DNA of 39,427 nucleotides from an uncultured Bacteroides sp. (GCA_947071285.1 CAMTFK010000013.1:1-39427); one strand, 5' to 3'; positions 8,822 to 17,468 are shown, counted from the first letter of the stretch. Notes: generated from the sequence alone by a model not told the origin. Made by a program: numbers and translations.

Positions 8822-8897
8822 AACTTCTTGTCAACAAGAAGTTAATACCTTGTCGACAAGAAGTTAAGAGTTTGTATACAAGGAGTTAACTCCTTGT
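8822..8897. repeat. Tandem array with exact 22-bp period made of CTTGTnnACAAG dyads
   Basis: Three full units start at 8827, 8849 and 8871, and a fourth begins at 8893. Each unit has a dyad (CTTGTCAACAAG, CTTGTCGACAAG, TTTGTATACAAG) followed by AAGTTAA or GAGTTAA. Because units also pair with neighbours, 8822-8843 and 8878-8897 are palindromes of 22 and 20 bp. It fills the gap between the acyl-CoA synthetase promoter and the end of fcl. Confidence 0.85.
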
Positions 8898-8914
8898 AAG
8901 TGGCTGATATTCTT

Positions 8915-9988
8915 TTACTTTCCGAGATACCAGCCGTACATGCGTTGTACGCCTTCTTCAATCTCCACTTGATGATGCCAACCCAGGGAGTGTAGTTTGG
9001 AGGGATCGGTGAGCTTGCGCATGGTTCCGTCCGGTTTGGTACTGTCGAAGGTCAGTTGACCTTGATAGCCTACGGTGGCTACGATTAGTTCAGCCAGTTC
9101 GCGGATGGAGATTTCTTTGCCTGTACCTATGTTGATATGGCAGTTGCGAATGTCTTTGTCACCTTGCTTGTAGGTGTCCTTGAAGTCTACGTGCTCCATA
9201 ACAAAGACGCTGGCATCGGCCATTTCTTCGCTCCAGAGGAATTCGCGGAGCGGGGTACCTGTGCCCCATAGTTTCACTCCGGTGTTGCTGATGCCGTATT
9301 TGGCGAGGATGTCGAGGATGTCTTCCTGACTGCTGTTTCCGTCGGTGCCTTCAACGGGACGCTGATTCAGGTCTTTGCGTACGGCATTCCAGTCTCCTTG
9401 TTTCAGGCAGTGGGCGAGGTGAATCTTGCGAATCATGGCGGGGAGGACGTGACTGCGTTCCAGGTCGAAGTTATCGTTCGGGCCATAGAGGTTGGTGGGC
9501 ATCACGGCAATATAATTGGTGCCGTATTGCAGGTTGAAGCTTTCGCACATTTTCAGTCCGGCAATTTTGGCAATGGCATACGGTTCGTTGGTGTACTCCA
9601 GCGGGGAGGTGAGGAGTACTTCTTCTTTCATGGGCTGCTCGGCATCACGGGGATAGATGCAGGTGCTGCCCAGGAAGAGGAGCTTCTTCACGTTGTGGCG
9701 GAAACTTTCGCCGATGACGTTCTGCTGTATTTGCAGGTTTTTGTAGATGAAGTCGGCGCGGTAGATGCTGTTGGCCATGATGCCGCCTACGAAGGCAGCA
9801 GCGAGGAACACATATTCCGGTTGCTCTTCATCGAAGAATTTGCGGACGGCTACAGCGTCCAGTAAGTCGAGTTCTTTGTGAGTTTTGCCAACGAGGTTGG
9901 TATATCCTTTGTCTTGCAGATTCTTCCAGATGGCTGAACCTACCAGGCCGCGATGTCCGGCTACAAAGATTTTGGCATTCTTGTCCAT
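8915..9988 (-). CDS. fcl: GDP-L-fucose synthase
   Basis: Converts GDP-4-keto-6-deoxymannose to GDP-L-fucose with NADPH (epimerase and reductase); cytosolic. At 357 residues it fits the Bacteroides form. It is a short-chain dehydrogenase of the extended type: nucleotide motif GHRGLVGSA at residues 12-20, GSTCIYP with the catalytic serine, and YAIAK with the catalytic Tyr and Lys. NPHLY-type substrate residues appear as MPTNLYGPNDNFD. The insert of about 40 residues (QGDWNAVRKDL to EDILDILAKYG) is common to Bacteroidetes copies. It lies 107 bp after gmd on the same strand and catalyses the next step, so the two probably form one unit. In Bacteroides, GDP-fucose decorates capsule and glycoproteins. 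Confidence 0.96.
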   Translation of the reverse strand: MDKNAKIFVAGHRGLVGSAIWKNLQDKGYTNLVGKTHKELDLLDAVAVRKFFDEEQPEYVFLAAAFVGGIMANSIYRADFIYKNLQIQQNVIGESFRHNVKKLLFLGSTCIYPRDAEQPMKEEVLLTSPLEYTNEPYAIAKIAGLKMCESFNLQYGTNYIAVMPTNLYGPNDNFDLERSHVLPAMIRKIHLAHCLKQGDWNAVRKDLNQRPVEGTDGNSSQEDILDILAKYGISNTGVKLWGTGTPLREFLWSEEMADASVFVMEHVDFKDTYKQGDKDIRNCHINIGTGKEISIRELAELIVATVGYQGQLTFDSTKPDGTMRKLTDPSKLHSLGWHHQVEIEEGVQRMYGWYLGK

Positions 9989-10007
9989 TGTTTTGTTTAT
10001 TAGGTTT

Positions 10008-10087
10008 AAACACAGAGGCGCGGAGACACAGAGGTTTTATTCTCATTTTGTAGGTAAAAAGCTTTGTGTCTCCGTGTCTTTGTGTTT
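10008..10087. repeat. Inverted repeat between gmd and fcl with G-U tolerant pairing
   Basis: The left arm 10008-10038 and the right arm 10057-10087 pair at 26 of 31 positions. Four of the five mismatches are of the kind that become G-U pairs in RNA. The arms carry CGGAGACACA on the left and its complement TGTGTCTCCG on the right. This is a different vocabulary from the heptad palindromes. It probably forms an intra-operon RNA hairpin. Confidence 0.8.
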
Positions 10088-10095
10088 GATTATTA

Positions 10096-11166
10096 TTATT
10101 GTGCTCTCAAGTGCAGCTTCTTCACGAACTTCATATCATGCGCTGCCATAATTTTCACCAATTCTTCAAAACTGGTCTGTCTCGGGTTCCAGCCAAGCAG
10201 GGTTCTTGCCTTGGTCGGGTCACCCAACAACTGTTCCACTTCGGCGGGACGGAAGTATTTCGGGTCCACTTCTACGATGACTTTTCCGGTCTTCACCTCA
10301 ATGCCCTTTTCGTCCACGCCTTCGCCTTCCCAACGCAACTGAATGCCTACTTCCTCAAAAGCAAGTGTGGCAAATTCGCGAACGGTATGCATTTCGCCGG
10401 TGGCTATCACGAAATCTTCCGGCGTATCGTGTTGCAGGATGAGCCACATGCATTCCACGTAATCCTTGGCATACCCCCAGTCGCGGCGTGCATCCAGATT
10501 ACCCAGATATAGCTTGTCCTGGAAGCCCTGTGCGATGCGTGCGGCAGCCAGCGTAATCTTGCGGGTTACGAATGTCTCGCCTCTGCGTTCGCTTTCGTGG
10601 TTGAAGAGGATACCGTTCACGGCAAACATCCCGTAACTTTCACGGTAGTTCTTTGTGATCCAGAAACCATATTGCTTGGCTACTCCGTAGGGACTGCGGG
10701 GATAGAAAGGAGTCGTTTCCTTCTGGGGAACTTCCTGTACTTTTCCGTAAAGCTCCGAAGTGGAGGCCTGATAGATCTTTGTCTTCTTCTCCATGCCCAG
10801 GATGCGGACGGCTTCCAGCATGCGCAGCGTACCGATGGCGTCAGCTTCGGCAGTATACTCCGGTACGTCGAAAGAAACCTTCACGTGGCTTTGTGCTGCA
10901 AGGTTGTATATTTCATCCGGTTGCACTTGCTGGATGATGCGGATGAGCGAACTGCTATCCGTCATGTCGCCATAGTGCAGGTTGATGGTACGTTTCTGTT
11001 TCATGTCGCGCACCCATTCATCGAAATACAGATGTTCGATGCGACCCGTATTGAAGGAAGAAGAACGACGGAGAATGCCGTGTACTTCATATCCCTTTTG
11101 TAGTAGAAACTCGGCGAGAAACGAACCGTCCTGACCTGTGATTCCGGAGATTAAAGCTGTTTTCAT
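10096..11166 (-). CDS. gmd: GDP-mannose 4,6-dehydratase
   Basis: Converts GDP-D-mannose to GDP-4-keto-6-deoxy-D-mannose with bound NADP, the first committed step to GDP-L-fucose. At 356 residues it has normal family length. Visible are GITGQDGSFLAEFLL (nucleotide loop, residues 8-22), GILRRSSSFNTGRI, the catalytic region STSELYGKVQE and SPYGVAKQYGFW with Tyr and Lys, and LGNLDARRDWGYAKDYVE. It is upstream of fcl on the same strand, separated by a hairpin, and both are needed for GDP-fucose. No glycosyltransferase genes adjoin, so this is a housekeeping precursor locus rather than a capsule locus. Confidence 0.97.
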   Translation of the reverse strand: MKTALISGITGQDGSFLAEFLLQKGYEVHGILRRSSSFNTGRIEHLYFDEWVRDMKQKRTINLHYGDMTDSSSLIRIIQQVQPDEIYNLAAQSHVKVSFDVPEYTAEADAIGTLRMLEAVRILGMEKKTKIYQASTSELYGKVQEVPQKETTPFYPRSPYGVAKQYGFWITKNYRESYGMFAVNGILFNHESERRGETFVTRKITLAAARIAQGFQDKLYLGNLDARRDWGYAKDYVECMWLILQHDTPEDFVIATGEMHTVREFATLAFEEVGIQLRWEGEGVDEKGIEVKTGKVIVEVDPKYFRPAEVEQLLGDPTKARTLLGWNPRQTSFEELVKIMAAHDMKFVKKLHLRAQ

Positions 11167-11243
11167 ATAATAGGCTTTTTATTGATTGATTTTTGAGAGG
11201 GCAAAATTCGTTGTTTTTTACGAGAAAACAAAATTTATTAGCT

Positions 11244-11337
11244 ACGAGCTACGGGCTACAAGCTACAAGTTGCTGCGCTATAATAACCGGGTCGCCACCA
11301 TAGCGCAGCAACTTGTAGCTTGTAGCCCGTAGCTCGT
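11244..11337. repeat. Perfect 37-bp heptad palindrome on the symporter stop codon
   Basis: Arms 11244-11280 and 11301-11337 are exact complements over 37 bp around a 20-nt loop, the longest perfect pair in the window. Units are ACGAGCT, ACGGGCT and ACAAGCT, then TTGCTGCGC at the inner end of both arms. The outer end overlaps the symporter stop codon by one base. Confidence 0.92.
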
Positions 11338-12491
11338 CACTTATAGATTTTATCCACCACCAGCGCAATCGCCCCGTCTCCCGTCACATTGCAGGCAGTG
11401 CCGAAGCTATCCATGGCGATATAGAGTGCAATCATCAATGCCTGTGCCGATTCGTCGAAGCCAAGCATGGACTGCAATATGCCCAAGGACGCCATGATGG
11501 CACCACCGGGAACGCCGGGAGCCGCTACCATTGTGATGCCCAGCATGAAGATGAATCCGGCAAACAGTGGGAAATCAAAAGGTATTCCCTGCATCATCAT
11601 TAAAGCAAGGGCGCATGCCACTATTTTTAGGGTACTTCCCGATAAGTGTATCGTGGCGCAAAGCGGGATGACGAAACCTGCAATATCAGCCGATACCCCA
11701 TTCTTTTTCGTCTGTTCCAGCGTGACGGGTATTGTGGCGGCAGATGACTGTGTGCCCAAAGCTGTGAAGTAAGCCGGCAACATCCTTCCCAGCAATTTGA
11801 AAGGATTCTTGCGAACAAACAATGCGGCGATGCAATACTGGAATACCAGCAGAAAGATATGCAGCAGGAAAATCACCCCGATAATTTTTATGAAGACCAT
11901 CAACACAGAAAATACCTGTCCCGAATGGGTCATATTGAGGAATATGCCGAAAATATATATAGGAAGCAGCGGCAGAATGACTGCACTAATCATCTTTACA
12001 ATAATATCCTGAAAATCGCGTGCTGCATTCTTCAATGTATCGTTTTTCAACTGTGCAAGTCCCAGACCTAAAGTGAAAGCCAGCACCAACGCCGTCATTA
12101 CATTCATCAGCGGCGGAATGGCTACTGAAAAGAAAGGCAATATTCCCTGCGCTTCGCTCACTTCCTCCAGCGGCACACCTGTTTCTATCAGGTGGGGAAA
12201 TACCGTCACTCCCGTGAAGTAAGAAAGGAAACCGGAAAACAGCGTTGCACCATAAGCGATTAATGCTGTTAGCAACAATAGCTTTCCTGCACCTTTACCA
12301 ATATCGGCAATAGCCACTGTCACCAGTCCCACAATAATCAGTGGTATGGAGAAGTTGAGGAACTCACTGAAGATGCCGTTGAACGTAACGAACAAACGCA
12401 CCATTCCTCCGGGGAGGAAGTTACCCAAAAGAATACCTAATGCAATGGCTATAATGATGCGCGGCAGTAACCCGATATGTAGTTTTTTCAT
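11337..12491 (-). CDS. Dicarboxylate/amino acid:cation symporter (DAACS family)
   Basis: Predicted inner-membrane Na+- or H+-coupled uptake system of 384 residues for dicarboxylates or acidic or neutral amino acids. Several hydrophobic helices are visible from MKKLHIGLLPRIIIAIALGI onward. The conserved second half has the re-entrant loop region TALGTQSSAATIPVTLEQ, close to the family's serine-rich motif, then GSTLKIV and PGVPGGAIMASLGILQ. It is slightly shorter than GltP-type proteins (about 430), mainly in loops. Its transcript starts opposite to gnd. The neighbours do not indicate the substrate. SstT-type serine/threonine uptake is a possible alternative within the same family. Confidence 0.9.
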   Translation of the reverse strand: MKKLHIGLLPRIIIAIALGILLGNFLPGGMVRLFVTFNGIFSEFLNFSIPLIIVGLVTVAIADIGKGAGKLLLLTALIAYGATLFSGFLSYFTGVTVFPHLIETGVPLEEVSEAQGILPFFSVAIPPLMNVMTALVLAFTLGLGLAQLKNDTLKNAARDFQDIIVKMISAVILPLLPIYIFGIFLNMTHSGQVFSVLMVFIKIIGVIFLLHIFLLVFQYCIAALFVRKNPFKLLGRMLPAYFTALGTQSSAATIPVTLEQTKKNGVSADIAGFVIPLCATIHLSGSTLKIVACALALMMMQGIPFDFPLFAGFIFMLGITMVAAPGVPGGAIMASLGILQSMLGFDESAQALMIALYIAMDSFGTACNVTGDGAIALVVDKIYK

Positions 12492-12526
12492 AAAAATGAA
12501 TTTAAGTTTTCCCGATGAAATGGGCT

Positions 12527-12542
12527 TATGTTTGCAAAAGTA
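12527..12542. promoter_or_regulatory. Back-to-back -7 boxes for the symporter (-) and gnd operon (+)
   Basis: TATGTTTG at 12527-12534 fits TAnnTTTG on the plus strand. The next eight bases, 12535-12542, read TACTTTTG on the minus strand. No convincing -33 box stands at the usual spacing for either. If both work, RNA polymerase cannot occupy both at once. Confidence 0.5.
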
Positions 12543-12619
12543 CGATTTTTATTCGAAATCCATACGAACAAATGCCCTCGACATATTGTTTCCATTTCAA
12601 TGAAACAATAACAAAAAAA

Positions 12620-14107
12620 ATGCAAGTTATGACAAAAAAAGAACAATTGACAAACATAGGCTTAATCGGACTGGCCGTGATGGGGGAGAATTTAGCCTTG
12701 AACATGGCAGACAAGGGGTGGCGCGTATCGGTATACAATCGCACCGTTCCGGGAGTGGAAGAAGGTGTGGTAGAGCGTTTTATCAACGGTCGTGCCAAAG
12801 GGAAGAGTATTGAAGGATACACTGAAATCCCCGACTTCGTAGCGTCTATTTCCACACCGCGCAAAATCATGATGATGGTGCGTGCAGGCGCTGCCGTGGA
12901 TGAATTGATGGAACAGCTTTTCCCGCATCTTTCTCCGGGAGATATATTGATAGATGGTGGTAATTCAAATTATGAAGATACCAACCGCCGTGTGGCATTG
13001 GCCGAATCGAAAGGTTTCCGTTTTGTGGGTGCCGGAGTTTCGGGTGGTGAAGAAGGCGCGTTGAACGGTGCTTCCATCATGCCGGGTGGTTCGGTTACTG
13101 CCTGGGATGAAGTGAAACCTATCCTGCAAAGCATTGCTGCACGTGCTGCCGACGGCACTCCCTGTTGCGACTGGATTGGTCCGGCGGGCTCGGGACATTT
13201 TGTCAAGATGATACACAACGGCATCGAGTATGGCGATATGCAACTGATTGCCGAGGCCTACTGGGTGATGAAGAACTTGCTGAAACTGGATAATGAAGAG
13301 ATGGCTTCCGTCTTTGCCCACTGGAATGAGGGCAAACTACGCAGCTACCTGATAGAAATCACCGCCAACATCCTGCGCCATAAGGACAAGACAGGCGGTT
13401 ACCTCATAGATAAGATATTGGATACCGCCGGACAGAAAGGTACCGGCAAATGGTCCGTTATCAACGCCATGGAACTGGGCATGCCTCTGGGGCTGATTGC
13501 TACGGCTGTTTTCGAACGAAGCCTTTCGGCACAGAAGAACCTGCGTGAAGCGGCTTCCAAACAGTTTGTCTGCCAGCGTTCGCAAGTGGTTTACAATAAG
13601 CCGGAAATGGTGAGGGATATCTATTCTGCTTTGTACGCTTCTAAGTTAGTATCCTATGCACAAGGTTTTGCCGTGTTGCAGAAGGCATCCGAGAGCTTCG
13701 GCTGGGACCTCAATCTGGCTTCCATTGCCCGTATGTGGAGAGGCGGTTGCATCATCCGCAGTATATTCCTCAACGATATAGCTGCTGCTTTCGAGGCACA
13801 GCAGAAACCGAAGCATCTGTTGCTCGCTCCTTATTTCAAGGAAGAGATACAACAACTGCTTTCGGGATGGAAACACCTCGTGGCACATGCGATGAAAGAA
13901 GAACTGCCCGTTCCCGCTTTCTCTTCCGCACTGAACTATTTCTATTCGCTGGTATCTTCGAAACTCCCTGCCAACATGATTCAGGCACAGCGTGACTACT
14001 TCGGTGCGCATACCTTCGAACGTACGGACGAGCTTCGCGGACAATTCTTCCACGAAAACTGGACCGGACATGGTGGAGATACAAAATCGGGTACGTATAA
14101 TGTATAA
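12620..14107 (+). CDS. gnd: 6-phosphogluconate dehydrogenase, decarboxylating
   Basis: Oxidises 6-phosphogluconate to ribulose 5-phosphate and CO2, giving NADPH. I place the start at ATG 12620 (MQVMTKKEQ) or possibly ATG 12629, giving 495 or 492 residues; the open frame reaches back to 12515 but the extra residues overlap the promoter area. Motifs: nucleotide loop GLAVMGENLALNMADKG, DGGNSNYEDT, VSGGEEGALNGASIMPGG, the catalytic Lys-His region HFVKMIHNGIEYGD, and QAQRDYFGAHTFER at the C terminus. It is the first gene of a three-gene operon with zwf and pgl that together makes the complete oxidative pentose phosphate branch. A 14-bp hairpin separates it from zwf. Confidence 0.97.
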   Translation: MQVMTKKEQLTNIGLIGLAVMGENLALNMADKGWRVSVYNRTVPGVEEGVVERFINGRAKGKSIEGYTEIPDFVASISTPRKIMMMVRAGAAVDELMEQLFPHLSPGDILIDGGNSNYEDTNRRVALAESKGFRFVGAGVSGGEEGALNGASIMPGGSVTAWDEVKPILQSIAARAADGTPCCDWIGPAGSGHFVKMIHNGIEYGDMQLIAEAYWVMKNLLKLDNEEMASVFAHWNEGKLRSYLIEITANILRHKDKTGGYLIDKILDTAGQKGTGKWSVINAMELGMPLGLIATAVFERSLSAQKNLREAASKQFVCQRSQVVYNKPEMVRDIYSALYASKLVSYAQGFAVLQKASESFGWDLNLASIARMWRGGCIIRSIFLNDIAAAFEAQQKPKHLLLAPYFKEEIQQLLSGWKHLVAHAMKEELPVPAFSSALNYFYSLVSSKLPANMIQAQRDYFGAHTFERTDELRGQFFHENWTGHGGDTKSGTYNV

Positions 14108-14114
14108 GATATAT

Positions 14115-14165
14115 GCCCTTGCAATAATAAAATAAGGTAAGAGCTAATGAAATTATTGCAAGGGC
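14115..14165 (+). other. Intercistronic hairpin between gnd and zwf
   Basis: GCCCTTGCAATAAT at 14115-14128 pairs perfectly with 14152-14165 over 14 bp; the loop is 23 nt. No T run follows, so it looks more like an mRNA processing or stability site, or a leaky attenuator, than a terminator. The flanks repeat GAGCTAAT. Confidence 0.75.
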
Positions 14166-14199
14166 TAATATTTGTATGAGCTAATAAAAACAAGATTCT

Positions 14200-15687
14200 A
14201 TGAGTAAATTTGTAATGATTATATTCGGCGCCTCGGGCGACCTGACTAAACGCAAACTGATGCCGGCACTTTACTCCCTCTACAAGGATAACCGCCTGCC
14301 AGAGGGATTCGCCATTCTGGGTATCGGCCGTACAGAATACGCAGACGAAACCTATCGCGACTATATCCTGAACGAACTGGAACGCTTCGTCACTCCCGCT
14401 GAGGTAGGGATGAAGGAGTTTTGCACCCATTTGCATTATCTCAGCATAGACCCCGCCAAAGAAGAAGGCTATGCAACGCTGGACCAACGTCTTCAAGAAA
14501 TCACCGGCGAAAAGGAACCGGACAACCTGTTGTTCTATCTTGCCACGCCTCCCTCACTTTATGGTGTCATCCCCCTGCACCTGAAGACAGCAGGACTGAA
14601 CCGCGAGCACACCCGCATCATTGTCGAGAAACCTTTCGGTTACAATCTGGAGTCTGCACAAGAACTAAACAAAATATATGCTTCCGTCTTTGAGGAACGG
14701 CAGATATATCGTATCGACCATTTCCTCGGCAAGGAGACGGCGCAAAACATCCTTGCCTTCCGTTTCGCCAATGGTATCTTCGAGCCGTTGTGGAACCGCA
14801 ATTACATCGACTATGTAGAAGTAACCGCCGTCGAGAATCTCGGCATTGAACAGCGTGGTGGCTTTTATGATGGCACAGGCGCCCTGCGCGATATGGTGCA
14901 GAACCACCTTATCCAACTGGTGGCACTCACTGCTATGGAACCGCCTGCCGTCTTCACAGCCGACAATTTCCGTAACGAAGTGGTGAAGGTCTATGAGTCA
15001 CTGAAACCTTTGACAGAAGAAGATCTGAACGAACATATAGTCCGCGGGCAATACACGTCTTCCGGTTCAAAAAAGGGCTACCGCGAAGAAAAGAACGTCC
15101 CCGCCGACTCGCGCACTGAAACTTACATCGCCATGAAGATTGGAATAGACAACTGGCGTTGGAGTGGCGTACCTTTCTATATCCGTACAGGAAAGCAAAT
15201 GCCTACTAAGGTAACGGAAATCGTAGTGCATTTCCGTGAAACGCCCCACCAGATGTTTCACTGCCACGGCGGACACTGTCCGCGGGCTAATAAATTAATC
15301 CTCCGCCTGCAACCCAATGAGGGCATCGTCCTGAAGTTCGGCATGAAAGTGCCCGGACCGGGGTTCGATGTGAAGCAGGTAATGATGGATTTCAGCTACG
15401 ACCAGTTGGGCGGACAGGCCACGGGCGATGCCTATGCCCGCCTGATAGAAGACTGCATTCAGGGTGACCCTACACTCTTCACCCGCAGTGATGCTGTGGA
15501 GGCTTCCTGGCGTTTCTTCGACCCTGTGCTGCGCTATTGGAGCGAGTATCCCGATGCGCCTCTCTACGGTTATCCCGTCGGGACATGGGGCCCTCTGGAA
15601 AGCGAAGCTATGATGCACGAACATGGTGCCGACTGGACCAATCCTTGTAAGAATTTGACGAATACAGATCAATACTGTGAGTTATGA
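14200..15687 (+). CDS. zwf: Glucose-6-phosphate 1-dehydrogenase
   Basis: Oxidises glucose 6-phosphate to 6-phosphogluconolactone with NADP(+) or NAD(+), the entry step of the oxidative pentose phosphate pathway; cytosolic. At 495 residues it has family length. The nucleotide motif GASGDLTKRKLMPAL stands at residues 9-23. EKPFGYNLESAQELN and the active-site signature YRIDHFLGKE carry the catalytic Asp-His and the substrate lysine. NHLIQLVAL and YIRTGKQMPTK are also conserved. Its last four bases overlap the pgl start (ATGA), a sign of translational coupling. The order gnd-zwf-pgl is common in Bacteroides. Confidence 0.97.
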   Translation: MSKFVMIIFGASGDLTKRKLMPALYSLYKDNRLPEGFAILGIGRTEYADETYRDYILNELERFVTPAEVGMKEFCTHLHYLSIDPAKEEGYATLDQRLQEITGEKEPDNLLFYLATPPSLYGVIPLHLKTAGLNREHTRIIVEKPFGYNLESAQELNKIYASVFEERQIYRIDHFLGKETAQNILAFRFANGIFEPLWNRNYIDYVEVTAVENLGIEQRGGFYDGTGALRDMVQNHLIQLVALTAMEPPAVFTADNFRNEVVKVYESLKPLTEEDLNEHIVRGQYTSSGSKKGYREEKNVPADSRTETYIAMKIGIDNWRWSGVPFYIRTGKQMPTKVTEIVVHFRETPHQMFHCHGGHCPRANKLILRLQPNEGIVLKFGMKVPGPGFDVKQVMMDFSYDQLGGQATGDAYARLIEDCIQGDPTLFTRSDAVEASWRFFDPVLRYWSEYPDAPLYGYPVGTWGPLESEAMMHEHGADWTNPCKNLTNTDQYCEL

Positions 15688-16409
15688 AAACTTATATATA
15701 TAGTACAGCTGTTGAAACGGCACGTTCCCTCATCAGGCACCTCATTGGCTTGATGGAGGAAGAGCCGGACAAAATTTTCCACATTGCATTCAGCGGGGGC
15801 AGCACGCCCTCGCTCATGTTCGATTTGTGGGCGGAAGAGTTCAAAGATGCCACTCCCTGGGTGCGCATGCGTATTTACTGGGTGGATGAACGTTGTGTAC
15901 CAGCCGAAGATTCGGAAAGCAATTATGGTACCATGCGTCGTCTGTTGTTGGATAAGGTTGCAATGCCCGAGGAATATATTTTCCCCATCGACGGCAGTAA
16001 CCGGCCCGATGACGAGGCAAACAGTTATTCGCGTCTGGTGCGCTGCAACGTTCCGCTTTGGCACGGCTTTCCGGCTTTTGATATTGTTCTGTTGGGAGCA
16101 GGAGAGGACGGGCATACTTCGTCCATATTTCCCGGGCAAGAATACTTGCTTTCGTCTTTCCATCCCTATGAACTGAGTGTGAACCCCTACAACGGTCAGA
16201 AGCGTATAGCCATGACCGGCTGTTTGCTGTTCAATGCCAAGCAACTGATTTTCTTTGTTACAGGCAGAAGTAAAGCTAACGTGGTGAGGGATATTCTGGA
16301 TTCAGGCGATACCGGTCCGGCTGCTTATGTGGCACACCATGCCTGGAATGTGGAAGTATTCATGGATGAGCTGGCAAAAACCCAACCCATCCATGCAGTC
16401 TATTCATAG
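15684..16409 (+). CDS. pgl: 6-phosphogluconolactonase
   Basis: Hydrolyses 6-phosphogluconolactone, the product of Zwf, to 6-phosphogluconate, the substrate of Gnd. The 241-residue protein is a DevB/SOL-type lactonase related to glucosamine-6-phosphate isomerases: FSGGSTPSLMF (phosphate binding), YWVDERCVP with SESNYG, and LLGAGEDGHTSSIFPG near the active site. Its start codon overlaps the zwf stop by four bases. It ends the operon; the following gene is convergent at a 15-bp gap with no strong terminator visible. Confidence 0.95.
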   Translation: MKTYIYSTAVETARSLIRHLIGLMEEEPDKIFHIAFSGGSTPSLMFDLWAEEFKDATPWVRMRIYWVDERCVPAEDSESNYGTMRRLLLDKVAMPEEYIFPIDGSNRPDDEANSYSRLVRCNVPLWHGFPAFDIVLLGAGEDGHTSSIFPGQEYLLSSFHPYELSVNPYNGQKRIAMTGCLLFNAKQLIFFVTGRSKANVVRDILDSGDTGPAAYVAHHAWNVEVFMDELAKTQPIHAVYS

Positions 16410-16424
16410 AGAATGAGTGATTTC

Positions 16425-17468
16425 TTAGTTGGACGTTCCGCTTTCGAGGATGCTGACGATGGAGAACAGTGTGAAACAGATGCCTCCTAACCCGGCCAAT
16501 ACACGTGCAGGGACGAAGTAGACATCATTCATCGTAGCCATCTCAAAAAGGAAAGCAGAGAGGAAAAGGCAAATCAGTGCGGTGAACACCGGTATAAGCG
16601 GAATACGGTTTGCCAGCTTGAAGACATTTCTCCAAATGACTGCCAACAAGATGACCTTACTGGAGATGCTATAGCAAACTAAACCAAGACCTATCATAAT
16701 ATAACCGATGGAGGACTTTTCCGGATTGATGTCAGTCATTATCCAAAGTCCCCAGAGAACACTCAGAGTACCCATTACCAGTACAAGAGTAGGCCACCAT
16801 TTTCGTTCAGAATATGTATACCCGTTGCGTATCTGACGGACAATGGTGGCAACCAATGCAACCAAACTTGTACATATGCATGCCAATCCGGCCATGACGT
16901 GACCCGCTACAAAGTAGGCGTTATGAATATCGCTTTGTCCCAATAACCAGAATGTCCATACCCATACGCTGACGGCAAAAATGACGGCAAGGATAATTAG
17001 TGCATCTCCTTGTGCCGAAGAAAAAGCCTTTGCAGGTGTTGTGTAGTCAGTCCGCTTCGAATTCAGGGTGATGAGGGTGAAGCGGGTGGAAGCGGTGGCG
17101 GTAGTGGCTACGCAAGCTGTGATGAAGGCTACCCCGCAGATGACGTGTCCCGCGACGAAATGGGCTACGGTGGTGCCATCATTGATATAGGTCATTCCTC
17201 CAATGAAGCACAACACGGCTGCCAGATAGCCGATAATGGGCAGGGCATATTTTGCTGCTGTTGTGTAAGTGTGGATGATTTGCCGGATGATGGTTCCTGC
17301 TGTAGCAAATAATGCTATGCATATCATCCCTAATGAAAATACCACAGGCCCGGCAACGAACCGGTTCATGTCAGTTCCCGCGTCAATAACGAAGGCTCCG
17401 TAGCCGAAACAAAAAAGGGCCATCAGCAATGGGATAGCCCTGAAAAGGATACTAATACCGTAATTCAT
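16425..17468 (-). CDS. YhiM-like DUF2776 inner-membrane protein with internal repeats
   Basis: Integral membrane protein of 347 residues with about ten hydrophobic helices. I recognise it as DUF2776, the family of E. coli YhiM, which has been linked to acid tolerance; the molecular function is unknown. The sequence is built of recurring modules: FVAG-type motifs begin at residues 37, 104 and 186, a weaker one (IGYIMIGLGLVC) near 254 and FVPARVLAGLGGIC at 318. Each is followed by a helix with small residues and preceded by another helix, so the fold probably arose by duplication of a two-helix unit of 64-82 residues. It is convergent with pgl. No promoter match was found upstream. Confidence 0.72.
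   Translation of the reverse strand: MNYGISILFRAIPLLMALFCFGYGAFVIDAGTDMNRFVAGPVVFSLGMICIALFATAGTIIRQIIHTYTTAAKYALPIIGYLAAVLCFIGGMTYINDGTTVAHFVAGHVICGVAFITACVATTATASTRFTLITLNSKRTDYTTPAKAFSSAQGDALIILAVIFAVSVWVWTFWLLGQSDIHNAYFVAGHVMAGLACICTSLVALVATIVRQIRNGYTYSERKWWPTLVLVMGTLSVLWGLWIMTDINPEKSSIGYIMIGLGLVCYSISSKVILLAVIWRNVFKLANRIPLIPVFTALICLFLSAFLFEMATMNDVYFVPARVLAGLGGICFTLFSIVSILESGTSN

Noticed and set aside
8822..8897. CRISPR array
   Set aside because: Units of 22 bp without spacers, and no cas genes in the window.
12515..12619. N-terminal extension of 6-phosphogluconate dehydrogenase
   Set aside because: It overlaps the predicted -7 box and lacks similarity to the family start; MQVMTKKEQ or MTKKEQ gives the normal length.
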